64,000 bases of DNA from Bordetella genomosp. 4 (lineage in GTDB: Bacteria; Pseudomonadota; Gammaproteobacteria; Burkholderiales; Burkholderiaceae_B). The notes beneath the pieces are model-generated. The model was not told the DNA's origin. It ran no database searches and saw only the letters and a list, made by a program, of their open reading frames with translations. Within the stretch, counting starts at the first letter, position 1, and every line of letters begins with the position of its first letter. The position numbers were made by a program, and so were the translations under genes. Location: the NCBI RefSeq assembly GCF_002261185.1, contig NZ_NEVQ01000012.1, positions 1-64,000 on the forward strand, in the 5' to 3' direction. Below are positions 43,312-52,313 of the stretch, piece by piece.

Positions 43312-46185
43312 ATGTCTTCCGAATCAGAATCTCTGTCCACCTCATATCTATTTGGTGGCAATGCCCCTTACGTCGAAGAGCTGTACGAGGCGTATCTGGA
43401 CAACCCGGGCTCTGTGCCCGATAACTGGCGCGAGTATTTCGATCAGTTGCAGCATTCCCCTGCAACCGATGGCCAGGAAACGACGCGCGACCGCGCACAT
43501 GCCCCCATCGTCGAGTCCTTTGCTCAGCGCGCCCGCAACAATGGGTTCGTGCAGCAAGTCTCCGCCCAACCCGATCTGTCGATCGCCAGCAAACAGGTTT
43601 CGGTGCAGTCGCTGATCGGCGCCTATCGTTCGCTGGGCTCGCGCTGGGCCGATCTGGACCCGCTCAAGCGCCAAGAGCGTCCGCCGATCCCCGAGCTGGA
43701 TCCCTCGTTCTACGGCCTGACCGAGGCCGATCTGGACCAGACCTATTCGGCCACCAATACCTACTTCACGACCGCCAGCACCATGACGCTGCGCGACATC
43801 CTGAAGGCGCTGCGCGACACTTACTGCCGCAGCATCGGTGCCGAATACACCCATATATCTGATCCCGCCGCCAAGCGCTGGATCCAGGAACGCCTGGAAA
43901 AGACCTTCGGCGCGGCCTCGTATAGCAACGAAGAAAAGCGTCACATCCTGCAGCAGCTGACCGAATCCGAAGGTCTCGAGCGTTTCCTGCACACCAAGTA
44001 CGTGGGCCAGAAGCGCTTTTCCCTCGAAGGCGGCGAAAGCTTCATCGCCTCGATGGACGAGGTGGTCAACCACGCTGGCGAATCCGGTGTTCAGGAAATC
44101 GTGGTCGGCATGGCTCACCGTGGCCGTCTGAACCTGCTGGTCAACATCATGGGCAAAATGCCCGGCGACCTGTTTGCCGAGTTCGAAGGCAAGCATGCCG
44201 AAGGCCTGACCGATGGCGACGTGAAATACCACAACGGTTTCTCCAGCGATCTGTCCACGCGCGGCGGCCCAGTTCACCTGTCGCTCGCGTTCAACCCGTC
44301 TCACCTGGAAATCGTCAACCCCGTGGTCGAGGGTAGCGCCCGTGCCCGCCAAGAGCGCCGCGGTGACCCTGAAGGCAAGCAAGTCTTGCCGGTGCTGGTG
44401 CACGGCGACGCGGCCTTTGCCGGCCAGGGCGTTGTGATGGAAACCCTGAACCTGGCGCAAACGCGCGGCTACGGTACGGGCGGCACGCTGCACATTGTCA
44501 TCAACAACCAGATCGGTTTCACCACCTCCGACCCCCGCGATACGCGTTCGACGCTGTATTGCACCGACGTGGTCAAAATGATCGAAGCCCCGGTATTCCA
44601 CGTCAACGGCGATGATCCCGAGGCAGTCGTGTTCGCAACCAAGCTGGCGCTGGACTACCGTATGCAGTTCCACCACGATGTGGTGCTGGATATTGTTTGC
44701 TTCCGCAAGCTCGGCCACAACGAGCAAGACACGCCGGCATTGACCCAGCCCCTGATGTACAAGCGCATCGGCCATCACCCCGGCACGCGCAAGCTGTACG
44801 CCGACAAGCTCACCTCGCAAGGTGTGCTGGCCGAGGGCGAAGCCGACCAGATGGTCAAGGACTACCGTCAGCTCATGGAAGACGGCCAGCGCACGATCGA
44901 GCCTGTGCTGACCGACTACAAGAGCAAGTACGCGATCGACTGGTCGCCGTTCCTGGGTGCAAAATGGACCGATCAGGCCGACACCGCAGTGCCGCTGGCT
45001 GAGTTGAAGCGCATCGGTGAGCGCATCACCACGGTTCCGGACAGCTTCACGCCCCACCCGCTGGTCAAGAAACTGCTGACCGAGCGCCGCAAGATGGCCG
45101 AGGGCGAGCAGAACCTCGACTGGGGCATGGGCGAGCATCTGGCCTTCGCCACCTTGGTCGCCTCGGGCTATGCCGTCCGTATCACCGGCCAGGATTCGGG
45201 CCGCGGTACGTTCACGCACCGTCATGCCGTGCTGCACGATCAAAACCGCGAGCGTTGGAATGATGGCACCTATGTGCCGCTGCAAAATGTCTCCGATGGC
45301 CAGGCGCCGTTCACGGTGATCGACTCGGTGCTGTCCGAAGAAGCCGTGCTCGGTTTCGAATACGGTTATTCGTGCGCAGAGCCGAACACGCTGACCATCT
45401 GGGAAGCCCAGTTCGGTGACTTCGTCAACGGCGCTCAGGTCGTGATCGACCAGTTCATCAGCTCGGGCGAAGCCAAATGGGGCCGCCAATCGGGTCTGAC
45501 GCTGATGCTGCCGCACGGCTACGAGGGCCAGGGCCCCGAGCACTCGTCGGGCCGTATCGAACGTTTCCTGCAGTTGTGCGCGGACAACAACATCCAGGTG
45601 GTTCAGCCCACGACCGCCTCGCAGATTTTCCATCTGCTGCGCCGTCAGATGATCCGCCCGTTCCGCAAGCCTCTGGTGATCTTTACGCCGAAGTCGCTGC
45701 TGCGTAACAAGGATGCAGGCTCGCCTCTGACCGAGTTGGCCGGCGGCAGCTTCCGTCCGGTGATCGGCGAGCTGGACGACACGATCGACGCGAGCAAGGT
45801 CAAACGCGTGCTGGTGTGCTCGGGCAAGGTCTATTACGACTTGGTCAACGCTCGCACGGAGCGCGATGCCAAGCACGTCGCAATTGTTCGCATTGAGCAG
45901 CTGTATCCCTTTGCCCACAAGGCTTTCGAAGCCGAACTGCGCAAGTACGCTAATGCAACTGAAGTGGTCTGGGTGCAAGACGAGCCTCAGAACCAAGGTC
46001 CGTGGTTCTATGTTCAGCATCATCTCTACGAGAATATGGCCGACGGTCAGAAACTCGGCTATGCCGGTCGCCCGGCTTCGGCGTCGCCTGCGGTAGGCTA
46101 CCTGGCCAAGCACCAGGAGCAACAGAAAGCATTGGTCGAACAGGCTTTTGCCGCGAAATACAAAGGCTTCATGCTGACTAAGTAA
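43312..46185 (+). CDS. sucA: 2-oxoglutarate dehydrogenase E1 component
   Basis: The 957-residue thiamine diphosphate enzyme decarboxylates 2-oxoglutarate and passes succinyl groups to the E2 lipoyl domain. The N-terminal E2-binding helix (SYLFGGNAPYVEELYEAYLD) and the transketolase core are clear: VVGMAHRGRLNLLVNIMGKM, SLAFNPSHLEIVNPVVEGSA, GHNEQDTPALTQPLMYKRI, RGTFTHRHAVLHDQ and LPHGYEGQGPEHSSGRIERF. AAGGTGA precedes ATG 43312, favouring it over a GTG at 43300. It is followed 46 bases later by sucB. Confidence 0.96.
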   Translation: MSSESESLSTSYLFGGNAPYVEELYEAYLDNPGSVPDNWREYFDQLQHSPATDGQETTRDRAHAPIVESFAQRARNNGFVQQVSAQPDLSIASKQVSVQSLIGAYRSLGSRWADLDPLKRQERPPIPELDPSFYGLTEADLDQTYSATNTYFTTASTMTLRDILKALRDTYCRSIGAEYTHISDPAAKRWIQERLEKTFGAASYSNEEKRHILQQLTESEGLERFLHTKYVGQKRFSLEGGESFIASMDEVVNHAGESGVQEIVVGMAHRGRLNLLVNIMGKMPGDLFAEFEGKHAEGLTDGDVKYHNGFSSDLSTRGGPVHLSLAFNPSHLEIVNPVVEGSARARQERRGDPEGKQVLPVLVHGDAAFAGQGVVMETLNLAQTRGYGTGGTLHIVINNQIGFTTSDPRDTRSTLYCTDVVKMIEAPVFHVNGDDPEAVVFATKLALDYRMQFHHDVVLDIVCFRKLGHNEQDTPALTQPLMYKRIGHHPGTRKLYADKLTSQGVLAEGEADQMVKDYRQLMEDGQRTIEPVLTDYKSKYAIDWSPFLGAKWTDQADTAVPLAELKRIGERITTVPDSFTPHPLVKKLLTERRKMAEGEQNLDWGMGEHLAFATLVASGYAVRITGQDSGRGTFTHRHAVLHDQNRERWNDGTYVPLQNVSDGQAPFTVIDSVLSEEAVLGFEYGYSCAEPNTLTIWEAQFGDFVNGAQVVIDQFISSGEAKWGRQSGLTLMLPHGYEGQGPEHSSGRIERFLQLCADNNIQVVQPTTASQIFHLLRRQMIRPFRKPLVIFTPKSLLRNKDAGSPLTELAGGSFRPVIGELDDTIDASKVKRVLVCSGKVYYDLVNARTERDAKHVAIVRIEQLYPFAHKAFEAELRKYANATEVVWVQDEPQNQGPWFYVQHHLYENMADGQKLGYAGRPASASPAVGYLAKHQEQQKALVEQAFAAKYKGFMLTK

Positions 46186-46231
46186 CTCAGCCGCCGATAA
46201 CGAATCTCTCTATATTTAGGAACCTATTACC

Positions 46232-47455
46232 ATGGCTATTACTGACGTTGTTGTCCCCCAGTTGTCCGAATCCGTGTCGGAAGCAACGCTGCTCACCTGG
46301 AAAAAACAGGCTGGCGCTGCTGTCGAGGCAGACGAGATCCTGATCGAGATCGAAACCGACAAGGTGGTGCTGGAAGTGCCGGCTCCGGCATCGGGCGTGC
46401 TGGCTGAAATCGTGGAAGCCGATGGCGCCACGGTGGCGTCGGGCCAACTGATTGCCAAGATCGACACGGCTGCTCAGGCTGCCGCTGCCCCGGCTGCTGC
46501 TCCCAAGGCTGAAGCCGCTGCGCCCGCCGCCGCTCCGGCAGCTCCCGCTGCTGCTGCGCCGGCTTCGTCGGGTTCGGCAGGCATTGCTTCGCCGGCCGCT
46601 TCCAAGATTCTGGCCGAGAAAGGCGTGGACGCTGCCAGCGTGGCTGGCACGGGCCGTGACGGTCGTGTGACCAAGGCTGATGCTCAAGCCGCCAGCGCTG
46701 CGCCGGCCAAGGCCGCTGCCGCTGCACCGGCACCGACGACGTTGTCGCTGGACGGCCGTCCGGAACAGCGCGTGCCGATGAGCCGCCTGCGCGCTCGCAT
46801 TGCAGAGCGTCTGCTGCAGTCGCAACAAGAAAACGCCATTTTGACCACGTTCAACGAGGTCAACATGCAGGCTGTGATCGATCTGCGCAACAAGTACAAG
46901 GAAAAGTTCGAGAAAGAGCACGGCGTCAAGCTGGGCTTCATGTCGTTCTTCGTCAAGGCTGCTGTTGCCGCCCTGAAAAAGTACCCGCTGATCAACGCGT
47001 CGATCGACGGCAAGGACATCATCTATCACGGCTACTTTGACATCGGTATCGCGGTGGGCAGCCCCCGTGGTCTGGTGGTGCCGATCCTGCGCAACGCGGA
47101 TCAGCTCTCGCTCGCCGAGATCGAAAAGACGATCGCCGATTTCGGTAAGCGCGCTGCCGAAGGTAAGCTGGGCATCGAAGAAATGACCGGTGGCACGTTC
47201 TCGATTTCGAACGGTGGTGTGTTTGGTTCGATGTTGTCGACGCCGATCATCAACCCGCCGCAATCGGCCATTCTGGGCGTGCACGCTACCAAGGAGCGTC
47301 CGGTCGTTGAAAAGGGCCAGATCGTGATTCGTCCGATCAATTACCTGGCGCTGTCGTATGACCATCGGATTATTGATGGCCGCGAAGCGGTGTTGGGCTT
47401 GGTTGCGATGAAGGACGCGTTGGAAGATCCGCAGCGTTTGTTGTTGGATCTGTAA
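46232..47455 (+). CDS. sucB: 2-oxoglutarate dehydrogenase E2, dihydrolipoyllysine succinyltransferase
   Basis: The 407-residue E2 protein has one lipoyl domain (residues 1-75; the lipoylated Lys is in [14 protein letters not shown], about residue 44). An Ala/Pro-rich linker follows at about 78-115. The E1/E3-binding domain is [20 protein letters not shown], and the catalytic domain carries the His/Asp motif [17 protein letters not shown] near residue 378. A long palindromic repeat, not a terminator, separates it from lpd. Confidence 0.96.
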   Translation: MAITDVVVPQLSESVSEATLLTWKKQAGAAVEADEILIEIETDKVVLEVPAPASGVLAEIVEADGATVASGQLIAKIDTAAQAAAAPAAAPKAEAAAPAAAPAAPAAAAPASSGSAGIASPAASKILAEKGVDAASVAGTGRDGRVTKADAQAASAAPAKAAAAAPAPTTLSLDGRPEQRVPMSRLRARIAERLLQSQQENAILTTFNEVNMQAVIDLRNKYKEKFEKEHGVKLGFMSFFVKAAVAALKKYPLINASIDGKDIIYHGYFDIGIAVGSPRGLVVPILRNADQLSLAEIEKTIADFGKRAAEGKLGIEEMTGGTFSISNGGVFGSMLSTPIINPPQSAILGVHATKERPVVEKGQIVIRPINYLALSYDHRIIDGREAVLGLVAMKDALEDPQRLLLDL

Positions 47456-47513
47456 TTTCTAGCGTTGAATAGTTTGACGGGCGTGAGGATGGGTTCTTCT
47501 GTCGCGATGTGCC

Positions 47514-47725
47514 GGGGCCAAGAGGCTTCGGTGCGGCGGACCCGTTCGGCCGGTCTGGCCGCCTGCGCGGCCAGACTCCCCGTCGCCTACCTCGTCAGGC
47601 GGGGCGGCTGGGCAAACTCGCTCCGCTTCGCTACGCTCAAACATGCCCAGCCGACTTCCCCCCGCCTTCCTTCGGTAGCGCTCGGCGGCCTCAACGGGCC
47701 CGCCGCACCGAAGCCTCCTGGCCCC
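47514..47725. repeat. Family B palindrome, copy 2, within the sucB-lpd gap
   Basis: Outer arms 47514-47546 and 47693-47725 are 33-bp inverted repeats with two G/A differences that would still pair as G-U in RNA. The core contains GGCGGGGCGGCTGGGCAAAC, TCGCTCCGCTTCGCTACGCT and CAAACATGCCCAGCCGA, which match the copy at 3993-4214. The outer arms do not. The rest of 47456-47858 has no gene. If transcribed with sucB-lpd it would fold into a very stable structure. Confidence 0.88.
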
Positions 47726-47858
47726 AGCACATCGCTGGCGTTCATGACTCATCTGCATCTGCTCGCCTTTGAAGAGGCAGGCTGTACTTCTGATGCAATG
47801 TGCTCTGTGGTGTTTACATCGGCTGGCGCTTCTTTAATTCCCCAATTTCGAGATCATT

Positions 47859-49286
47859 ATGTCCAAACAATTTGACGTTGTTGTCATCGGTGCTGGCCCC
47901 GGCGGTTATATCGCGGCGATTCGTGCTGCGCAGTTGGGCAAGTCCGTTGCTTGCATTGACGCATGGCAAAACGGCCAAGGCGGCCCGGCGCCCGGCGGTA
48001 CTTGCACGAACGTGGGCTGCATTCCGTCGAAGGCGTTGTTGCAGTCGTCGGAGCATTTTGAACAGGCCAACCATCACTTTGCCGAGCACGGTATCGAAGT
48101 CAAAGGCGTCAGCCTGAAGCTCGATACGCTGATTGGCCGCAAGAACACGGTGGTCAAGCAGAACAACGACGGCATCCTGTATTTGTTCAAGAAGAACAAG
48201 GTCACGTTCTTCCATGGCAAGGGTGCGTTTGCTGGTCAAGTCGATGGCGGTTACGCGATCAAGGTCACCGGCACGGCCGAAGAAGACCTGGTTGCCAAGC
48301 ACGTGATCGTGGCAACAGGTTCGTCGCCTCGCGAGTTGCCGGGCCTGCCGTTCGATGAAAAGGTCGTGTTGTCCAATGACGGCGCGCTGAATATCGATGC
48401 TGTGCCGAAGAAACTCGGCGTGATTGGCGCCGGCGTGATCGGCCTGGAGCTGGGCAGCGTGTGGCGCCGCCTGGGTGCGGAAGTCACCGTCCTCGAAGCG
48501 ATGCCTGATTTCCTGGCGGTTGCCGATCAGCAAGTCGCCAAGGAAGCCCTGAAGGTGCTGACCAAGCAAGGTCTGAACATTCAGACCGGCGTGAAAATCG
48601 GCGAGGTTAAGGCGACGGCGAAATCGGTGAACGTATCGTATGTGGATGCCAAGGGCGCCGAGCAAAAGCTGGCGGTGGACAAACTGATCGTGTCGATCGG
48701 GCGTGTGCCGTACACCGGTGGTTTGAACGCCGAGTCCGTGGGCCTGAAACTGGACGAGCGCGGCTTCATCGCTGTTGATGACGACTGCAAGACCAACTTG
48801 CCCAACGTGTGGGCAGTGGGTGATGTGGTGCGTGGTCCGATGTTGGCGCACAAGGCCGAAGAAGAAGGCGTGGCGGTGGCCGAGCGTATCGCCGGTCAGC
48901 ATGGCCATGTGAATTTCGCGACGGTGCCGTCGGTGATCTACACCTCGCCGGAAATCGCCTGGGTGGGCAAGAACGAACAGCAACTCAAGGCCGAAGGCCG
49001 CGAGTACAAGGCGGGCAGCTTCCCCTTTATGGCGAACGGCCGTGCGCGCGCGTTGGGTGATACGACGGGTTTTGCCAAAGTGATTGCGGACGCCAAGACC
49101 GATGAGGTGTTGGGTGTGCATATCATTGGCCCGATGGCATCGGAACTGATTTCCGAAGCCGTGACCATCATGGAATTCCGTGGTGCGGCCGAGGATATCG
49201 CGCGTATCTGCCACGCTCACCCGACGCTGTCGGAAGCCGTGAAAGAAGCGGCTCTGGCGGTGGACAAGCGCACACTGAATTTCTGA
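47859..49286 (+). CDS. lpd: Dihydrolipoyl dehydrogenase (E3)
   Basis: The 475-residue flavoenzyme reoxidises lipoyl groups for the 2-oxoglutarate dehydrogenase complex. The FAD site ([20 protein letters not shown]), the redox disulfide [20 protein letters not shown], the NAD site ([20 protein letters not shown]) and the C-terminal base [15 protein letters not shown] are all present. It is the third gene of the suc set, but 403 bases after sucB because a family B palindrome lies between. An intrinsic terminator follows. Confidence 0.96.
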   Translation: MSKQFDVVVIGAGPGGYIAAIRAAQLGKSVACIDAWQNGQGGPAPGGTCTNVGCIPSKALLQSSEHFEQANHHFAEHGIEVKGVSLKLDTLIGRKNTVVKQNNDGILYLFKKNKVTFFHGKGAFAGQVDGGYAIKVTGTAEEDLVAKHVIVATGSSPRELPGLPFDEKVVLSNDGALNIDAVPKKLGVIGAGVIGLELGSVWRRLGAEVTVLEAMPDFLAVADQQVAKEALKVLTKQGLNIQTGVKIGEVKATAKSVNVSYVDAKGAEQKLAVDKLIVSIGRVPYTGGLNAESVGLKLDERGFIAVDDDCKTNLPNVWAVGDVVRGPMLAHKAEEEGVAVAERIAGQHGHVNFATVPSVIYTSPEIAWVGKNEQQLKAEGREYKAGSFPFMANGRARALGDTTGFAKVIADAKTDEVLGVHIIGPMASELISEAVTIMEFRGAAEDIARICHAHPTLSEAVKEAALAVDKRTLNF

Positions 49287-49386
49287 TTCTGAGCGATGCA
49301 TCGATGAGCGCCGGGCTATGACGGCTCGGCGCGATGGTGTCCCATTACCGGTAGTGCATGCGATAGATTGCCGGATGAACAGTACG

Positions 49387-49409
49387 AGGCGGTTGAACCG
49401 CCTTTTTTC
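49387..49409 (+). terminator. Terminator after lpd
   Basis: AGGCGGTT and AACCGCCT form a short stem followed by a run of T (with C interruptions) on the plus strand, 100 bases past the lpd stop and 23 before zapE. Confidence 0.75.
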
Positions 49410-49431
49410 TTTTTAGGTTTGCAGCTGCGAT

Positions 49432-50523
49432 ATGAACGTCCGCGAATACTATGAACAATCCCTGGCGGAGCGGGGGTATCAACCTGATGTGGCGCAAAAG
49501 CAAGCCATTGACCGATTACAGGCTTATTACGACGACTGGGTGCGTTTCAAGGCCCTGCGCTCGAATGCGTTAAAGAAGTTATTGAACCGGCCCGATGTCC
49601 CGCGCGGCGTGTACCTGTGGGGCGGAGTGGGGCGCGGTAAAAGTTTTTTGATGGACGCGTTTTACGCCACGGTACCAGTGGTTCGTAAAACACGGCTGCA
49701 CTTTCACGAGTTCATCCGTGGCGTGCATCGCGAACTGGAAAACGTCAAAGGGATGCAAGATCCCCTGGACGAGGTAGCGCGCCGTGTGGCCAAGCGCTAT
49801 CGCTTGATCTGTTTTGACGAGTTTCATGTGTCGGATGTGGCCGATGCCATGATCCTCTATCGCCTGTTGCTCAAACTATTCGAGTACGGCACCTCGTTTG
49901 TGATGACGTCCAACTATGAGCCGTCGACCTTGTATCCGGACGGGCTGCATCGAGATCGGATTTTGCCGGCAATCGAGTTGATCCAGAAACGCATGGACGT
50001 CTTGAACGTGGATGCGGGGATTGATTACCGGCGCCGTTCGCTGGAGCAGGTGCAGTGCTATCACTCGCCGCTGAATGAACAGTCCAAAGCCGCTTTGCAG
50101 GATGCTTTTGATCGACTGGCCGATACGCCGCCGCAAGAGCCCGTGTTGCATATCGAGCACCGCGAGCTGCGCGCGCAGGCGCTGGCCGGGTCTGTGGTGT
50201 GGTTCGATTTTGCAACGCTATGCGGCGGTCCGCGCTCGCAGAACGATTACCTGGAATTGGCCAGCCGTTTTCACGCGGTGATTTTGTCGGATGTGCCGCG
50301 CATGGGGCCGCGCCAGGCGTCCGAGGCTCGCCGGTTTACCTGGCTGATCGACGTGTTCTATGACCACAAGATCAAGCTGATCATGTCGGCGGAATGCGAG
50401 CCCGAGGATCTCTACACCGAAGGCGCATTGGCCAACGAGTTTCACCGCACCGTGTCGCGCATCCTGGAAATGCAGTCGCGCGAGTATCTGGAATCCGAGC
50501 GCCGTTTGACGGTAGGGCTGTAA
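49432..50523 (+). CDS. zapE: Cell division protein ZapE (AFG1-type ATPase)
   Basis: The 363-residue P-loop ATPase resembles ZapE, which destabilises FtsZ rings, and mitochondrial AFG1. Walker A is GGVGRGKS at residues 64-71, Walker B is RLICFDEFHVSD at about 120-131, and a sensor region appears as TSNYEPSTLYPDGLHRDRIL. Length is normal for the family. It comes after the lpd terminator, so it probably has its own promoter in the short gap or receives readthrough. Confidence 0.93.
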   Translation: MNVREYYEQSLAERGYQPDVAQKQAIDRLQAYYDDWVRFKALRSNALKKLLNRPDVPRGVYLWGGVGRGKSFLMDAFYATVPVVRKTRLHFHEFIRGVHRELENVKGMQDPLDEVARRVAKRYRLICFDEFHVSDVADAMILYRLLLKLFEYGTSFVMTSNYEPSTLYPDGLHRDRILPAIELIQKRMDVLNVDAGIDYRRRSLEQVQCYHSPLNEQSKAALQDAFDRLADTPPQEPVLHIEHRELRAQALAGSVVWFDFATLCGGPRSQNDYLELASRFHAVILSDVPRMGPRQASEARRFTWLIDVFYDHKIKLIMSAECEPEDLYTEGALANEFHRTVSRILEMQSREYLESERRLTVGL

Positions 50524-50621
50524 AAAGCACGACCGATCGCATCAGAGGGGATGGCTGGGTGACGTGTTGTTGTGCTAACACGTCACGGCCCGGGCGCACC
50601 GGCACTCGCTTGTAATCCTGA

Positions 50622-50644
50622 TTGATAATAATAGTAGTTATCAA
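50622..50644 (+). promoter_or_regulatory. Fur box upstream of fecI copy 2
   Basis: TTGATAA and TTATCAA form perfect 7-bp inverted arms around a nine-base centre TAATAGTAG. The match to the Fur consensus GATAATGATAATCATTATC is good, and it lies about 40 bases before the sigma factor gene. Iron repression of fecI-fecR is therefore likely. Confidence 0.7.
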
Positions 50645-50679
50645 TTACCATCGCGGTTTGCGCTTTTTTTCCGCCCGCC

Positions 50680-51204
50680 GTGAAAACCTCCATACCGAGC
50701 GTGGCCGTCGCGCCCGCGGCGGCGCCCATTGACGATCTGTACCGCGATCACCAGCCTTGGTTGTTCCGATGGCTGCGGGGCAAACTGGGCAATCCTTTCC
50801 GGGCAGAGGACCTGACTCAGGACGTATTTGTGCGGGTCATCGCCGCCCGCAAGCAAGTCCGCGCCGAGCAGGCACGCCCATTTTTGCGCACGATTGCGCA
50901 GGGCTTGTTGATCGATCATTACCGTCGCGCCGGCTTGGAGCAGGCGTATCTCGATTATCTGGCCGCCCAGCCGGAATCCCACCAACCCTCCGCAGAAACG
51001 CGCGCGGCCGTTTTGCAGCAGATCGAAATGCTGGATAGGATGCTGGCGGATCTGCCCGACAATGTGCGCCGGGCATTTGTGATGGCTCAGATTGACGGCT
51101 TGAGCTACACCGAGATTGCCGAGCGGCTCGAGGTGTCCGTGAGTTCGGTACAGCAATATATGACCCGTGCGTTGATGGCCTGCTATGTCTGCATCCAGGA
51201 TTGA
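50680..51204 (+). CDS. ECF sigma factor, FecI-like (second copy)
   Basis: The 174-residue protein is a second iron-starvation sigma factor. Region 2 is visible as LYRDHQPWLFRWLRGKLGNP and AEDLTQDVFVRVIAARKQV, and region 4 as LPDNVRRAFVMAQIDGLSYT with EIAERLEVSVSSVQQYMTRA. It starts with GTG. It is not a duplicate of the sigma factor at 10713-11258, since the two diverge strongly outside the conserved regions. It overlaps fecR by 20 bases. Confidence 0.92.
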   Translation: MKTSIPSVAVAPAAAPIDDLYRDHQPWLFRWLRGKLGNPFRAEDLTQDVFVRVIAARKQVRAEQARPFLRTIAQGLLIDHYRRAGLEQAYLDYLAAQPESHQPSAETRAAVLQQIEMLDRMLADLPDNVRRAFVMAQIDGLSYTEIAERLEVSVSSVQQYMTRALMACYVCIQD

Positions 51205-52192
51205 CACGGAGAAAGACCCCATTGCCCAGGCCGCCATAGCGTGGTGGATCGAGCTGCAGTCGGGCGAGGGCGGCGCGGCCGCATTGGATGCCTGTCGGCA
51301 GTGGCGGGCAGCAGATCCGCGTCACGAGCATGCCTGGGCGCGCTTAGAGAGCTTCGCGCATGCGGTGCGGGATGTTCCATCGGACTTCGCGCATACGCAT
51401 TTGGTCGGCGCAGCGACGGCGCGACGACGCAGTCGTTCACACGGACAGCAGCGGCGCGCCTTGCTCAAGGGGATGGCCGCTGTGGCTGTTTTAGGCGGCA
51501 CGGGCGCCGCCGCGTACGAGTGGACACCTTGGCAGCGCTTGGTCGCGGATTACAGTACACGGGTTGGCGAACGCCGCCGTGTTCTGTTGCCGGACGATAT
51601 TCGGATGGATTTGGCCAGCGATACGGCGGTGTCATCGGCGTTTCACGACGGGCGGCGTGAGCTCACGTTGTGGCGAGGTGAAATGGGTGTTGCCGTCCGT
51701 TGTGATCGCGGCGTCTCTCCTTTGGTGGTCAACGTCGACGGTAGTCGAGTGGAAGTGGACAACGCGCATTTTTCGTTGTGGCGCCAGGCGTCGGAGATGC
51801 GCGTCGATGTTTACGAGGGCTCGTTGCGCGTCAGTGCGCAGGATAGCGAGCCTCGCGTGCTGGCTGCGGGTGCAGCCTTGTATCGCAAGGCCGGCTCGTG
51901 GCATGAGGCGGCGGCGCAGAACAACCGTGCAGCCTGGATGGACGGACTACTCGTCGCGAATGGCGACCGATTGGCCGAGGTGGTCGCCCAGTTGGCGCGC
52001 TATCGTCACGGGATGCTATCGGTCAGTCCGGAGGTGGCTGATTTATCGGTATCTGGCGTATTTCCGTTGGACGATACTGATGGCGCCTTGAACATGTTGC
52101 AGCACGTACTGCCAATCACGATCAAGCGCTGGGGGCGGTGGTGGGTGAGGATCGATGGGGCTGAGGGACCCGCTCGGCAACGCAGTGCGTAG
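51185..52192 (+). CDS. FecR-type sigma regulator (second copy)
   Basis: The 335-residue protein has the N-terminal sigma-binding domain (AIAWWIELQSGEGGAAALDA, CRQWRAADPRHEHAWARLES), a transmembrane segment (LLKGMAAVAVLGGTGAAAYE, about residues 88-107) and a periplasmic FecR domain (YSTRVGERRRVLLPDDIRMD). A C-terminal receptor-contacting part follows (NGDRLAEVVAQLARYRHGML). It overlaps the sigma gene and precedes the receptor by 121 bases. Confidence 0.92.
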   Translation: MSASRIDTEKDPIAQAAIAWWIELQSGEGGAAALDACRQWRAADPRHEHAWARLESFAHAVRDVPSDFAHTHLVGAATARRRSRSHGQQRRALLKGMAAVAVLGGTGAAAYEWTPWQRLVADYSTRVGERRRVLLPDDIRMDLASDTAVSSAFHDGRRELTLWRGEMGVAVRCDRGVSPLVVNVDGSRVEVDNAHFSLWRQASEMRVDVYEGSLRVSAQDSEPRVLAAGAALYRKAGSWHEAAAQNNRAAWMDGLLVANGDRLAEVVAQLARYRHGMLSVSPEVADLSVSGVFPLDDTDGALNMLQHVLPITIKRWGRWWVRIDGAEGPARQRSA

Positions 52193-52313
52193 ATCGCTGC
52201 CCGTGCTTCCAAAATTACTTTTTGTTGCTATTCAGTCGTCTTATCGCCTGCAGGTGTCGCGTGCTCGTGCGGAATGGCTTTTGTGACCCATTCATTTCCG
52301 CAGGAGTGTTGCC

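Noticed and set aside
43348-46122. Long open frame antisense to sucA
   Set aside because: Same artefact: the sense strand encodes full-length SucA with every family motif.
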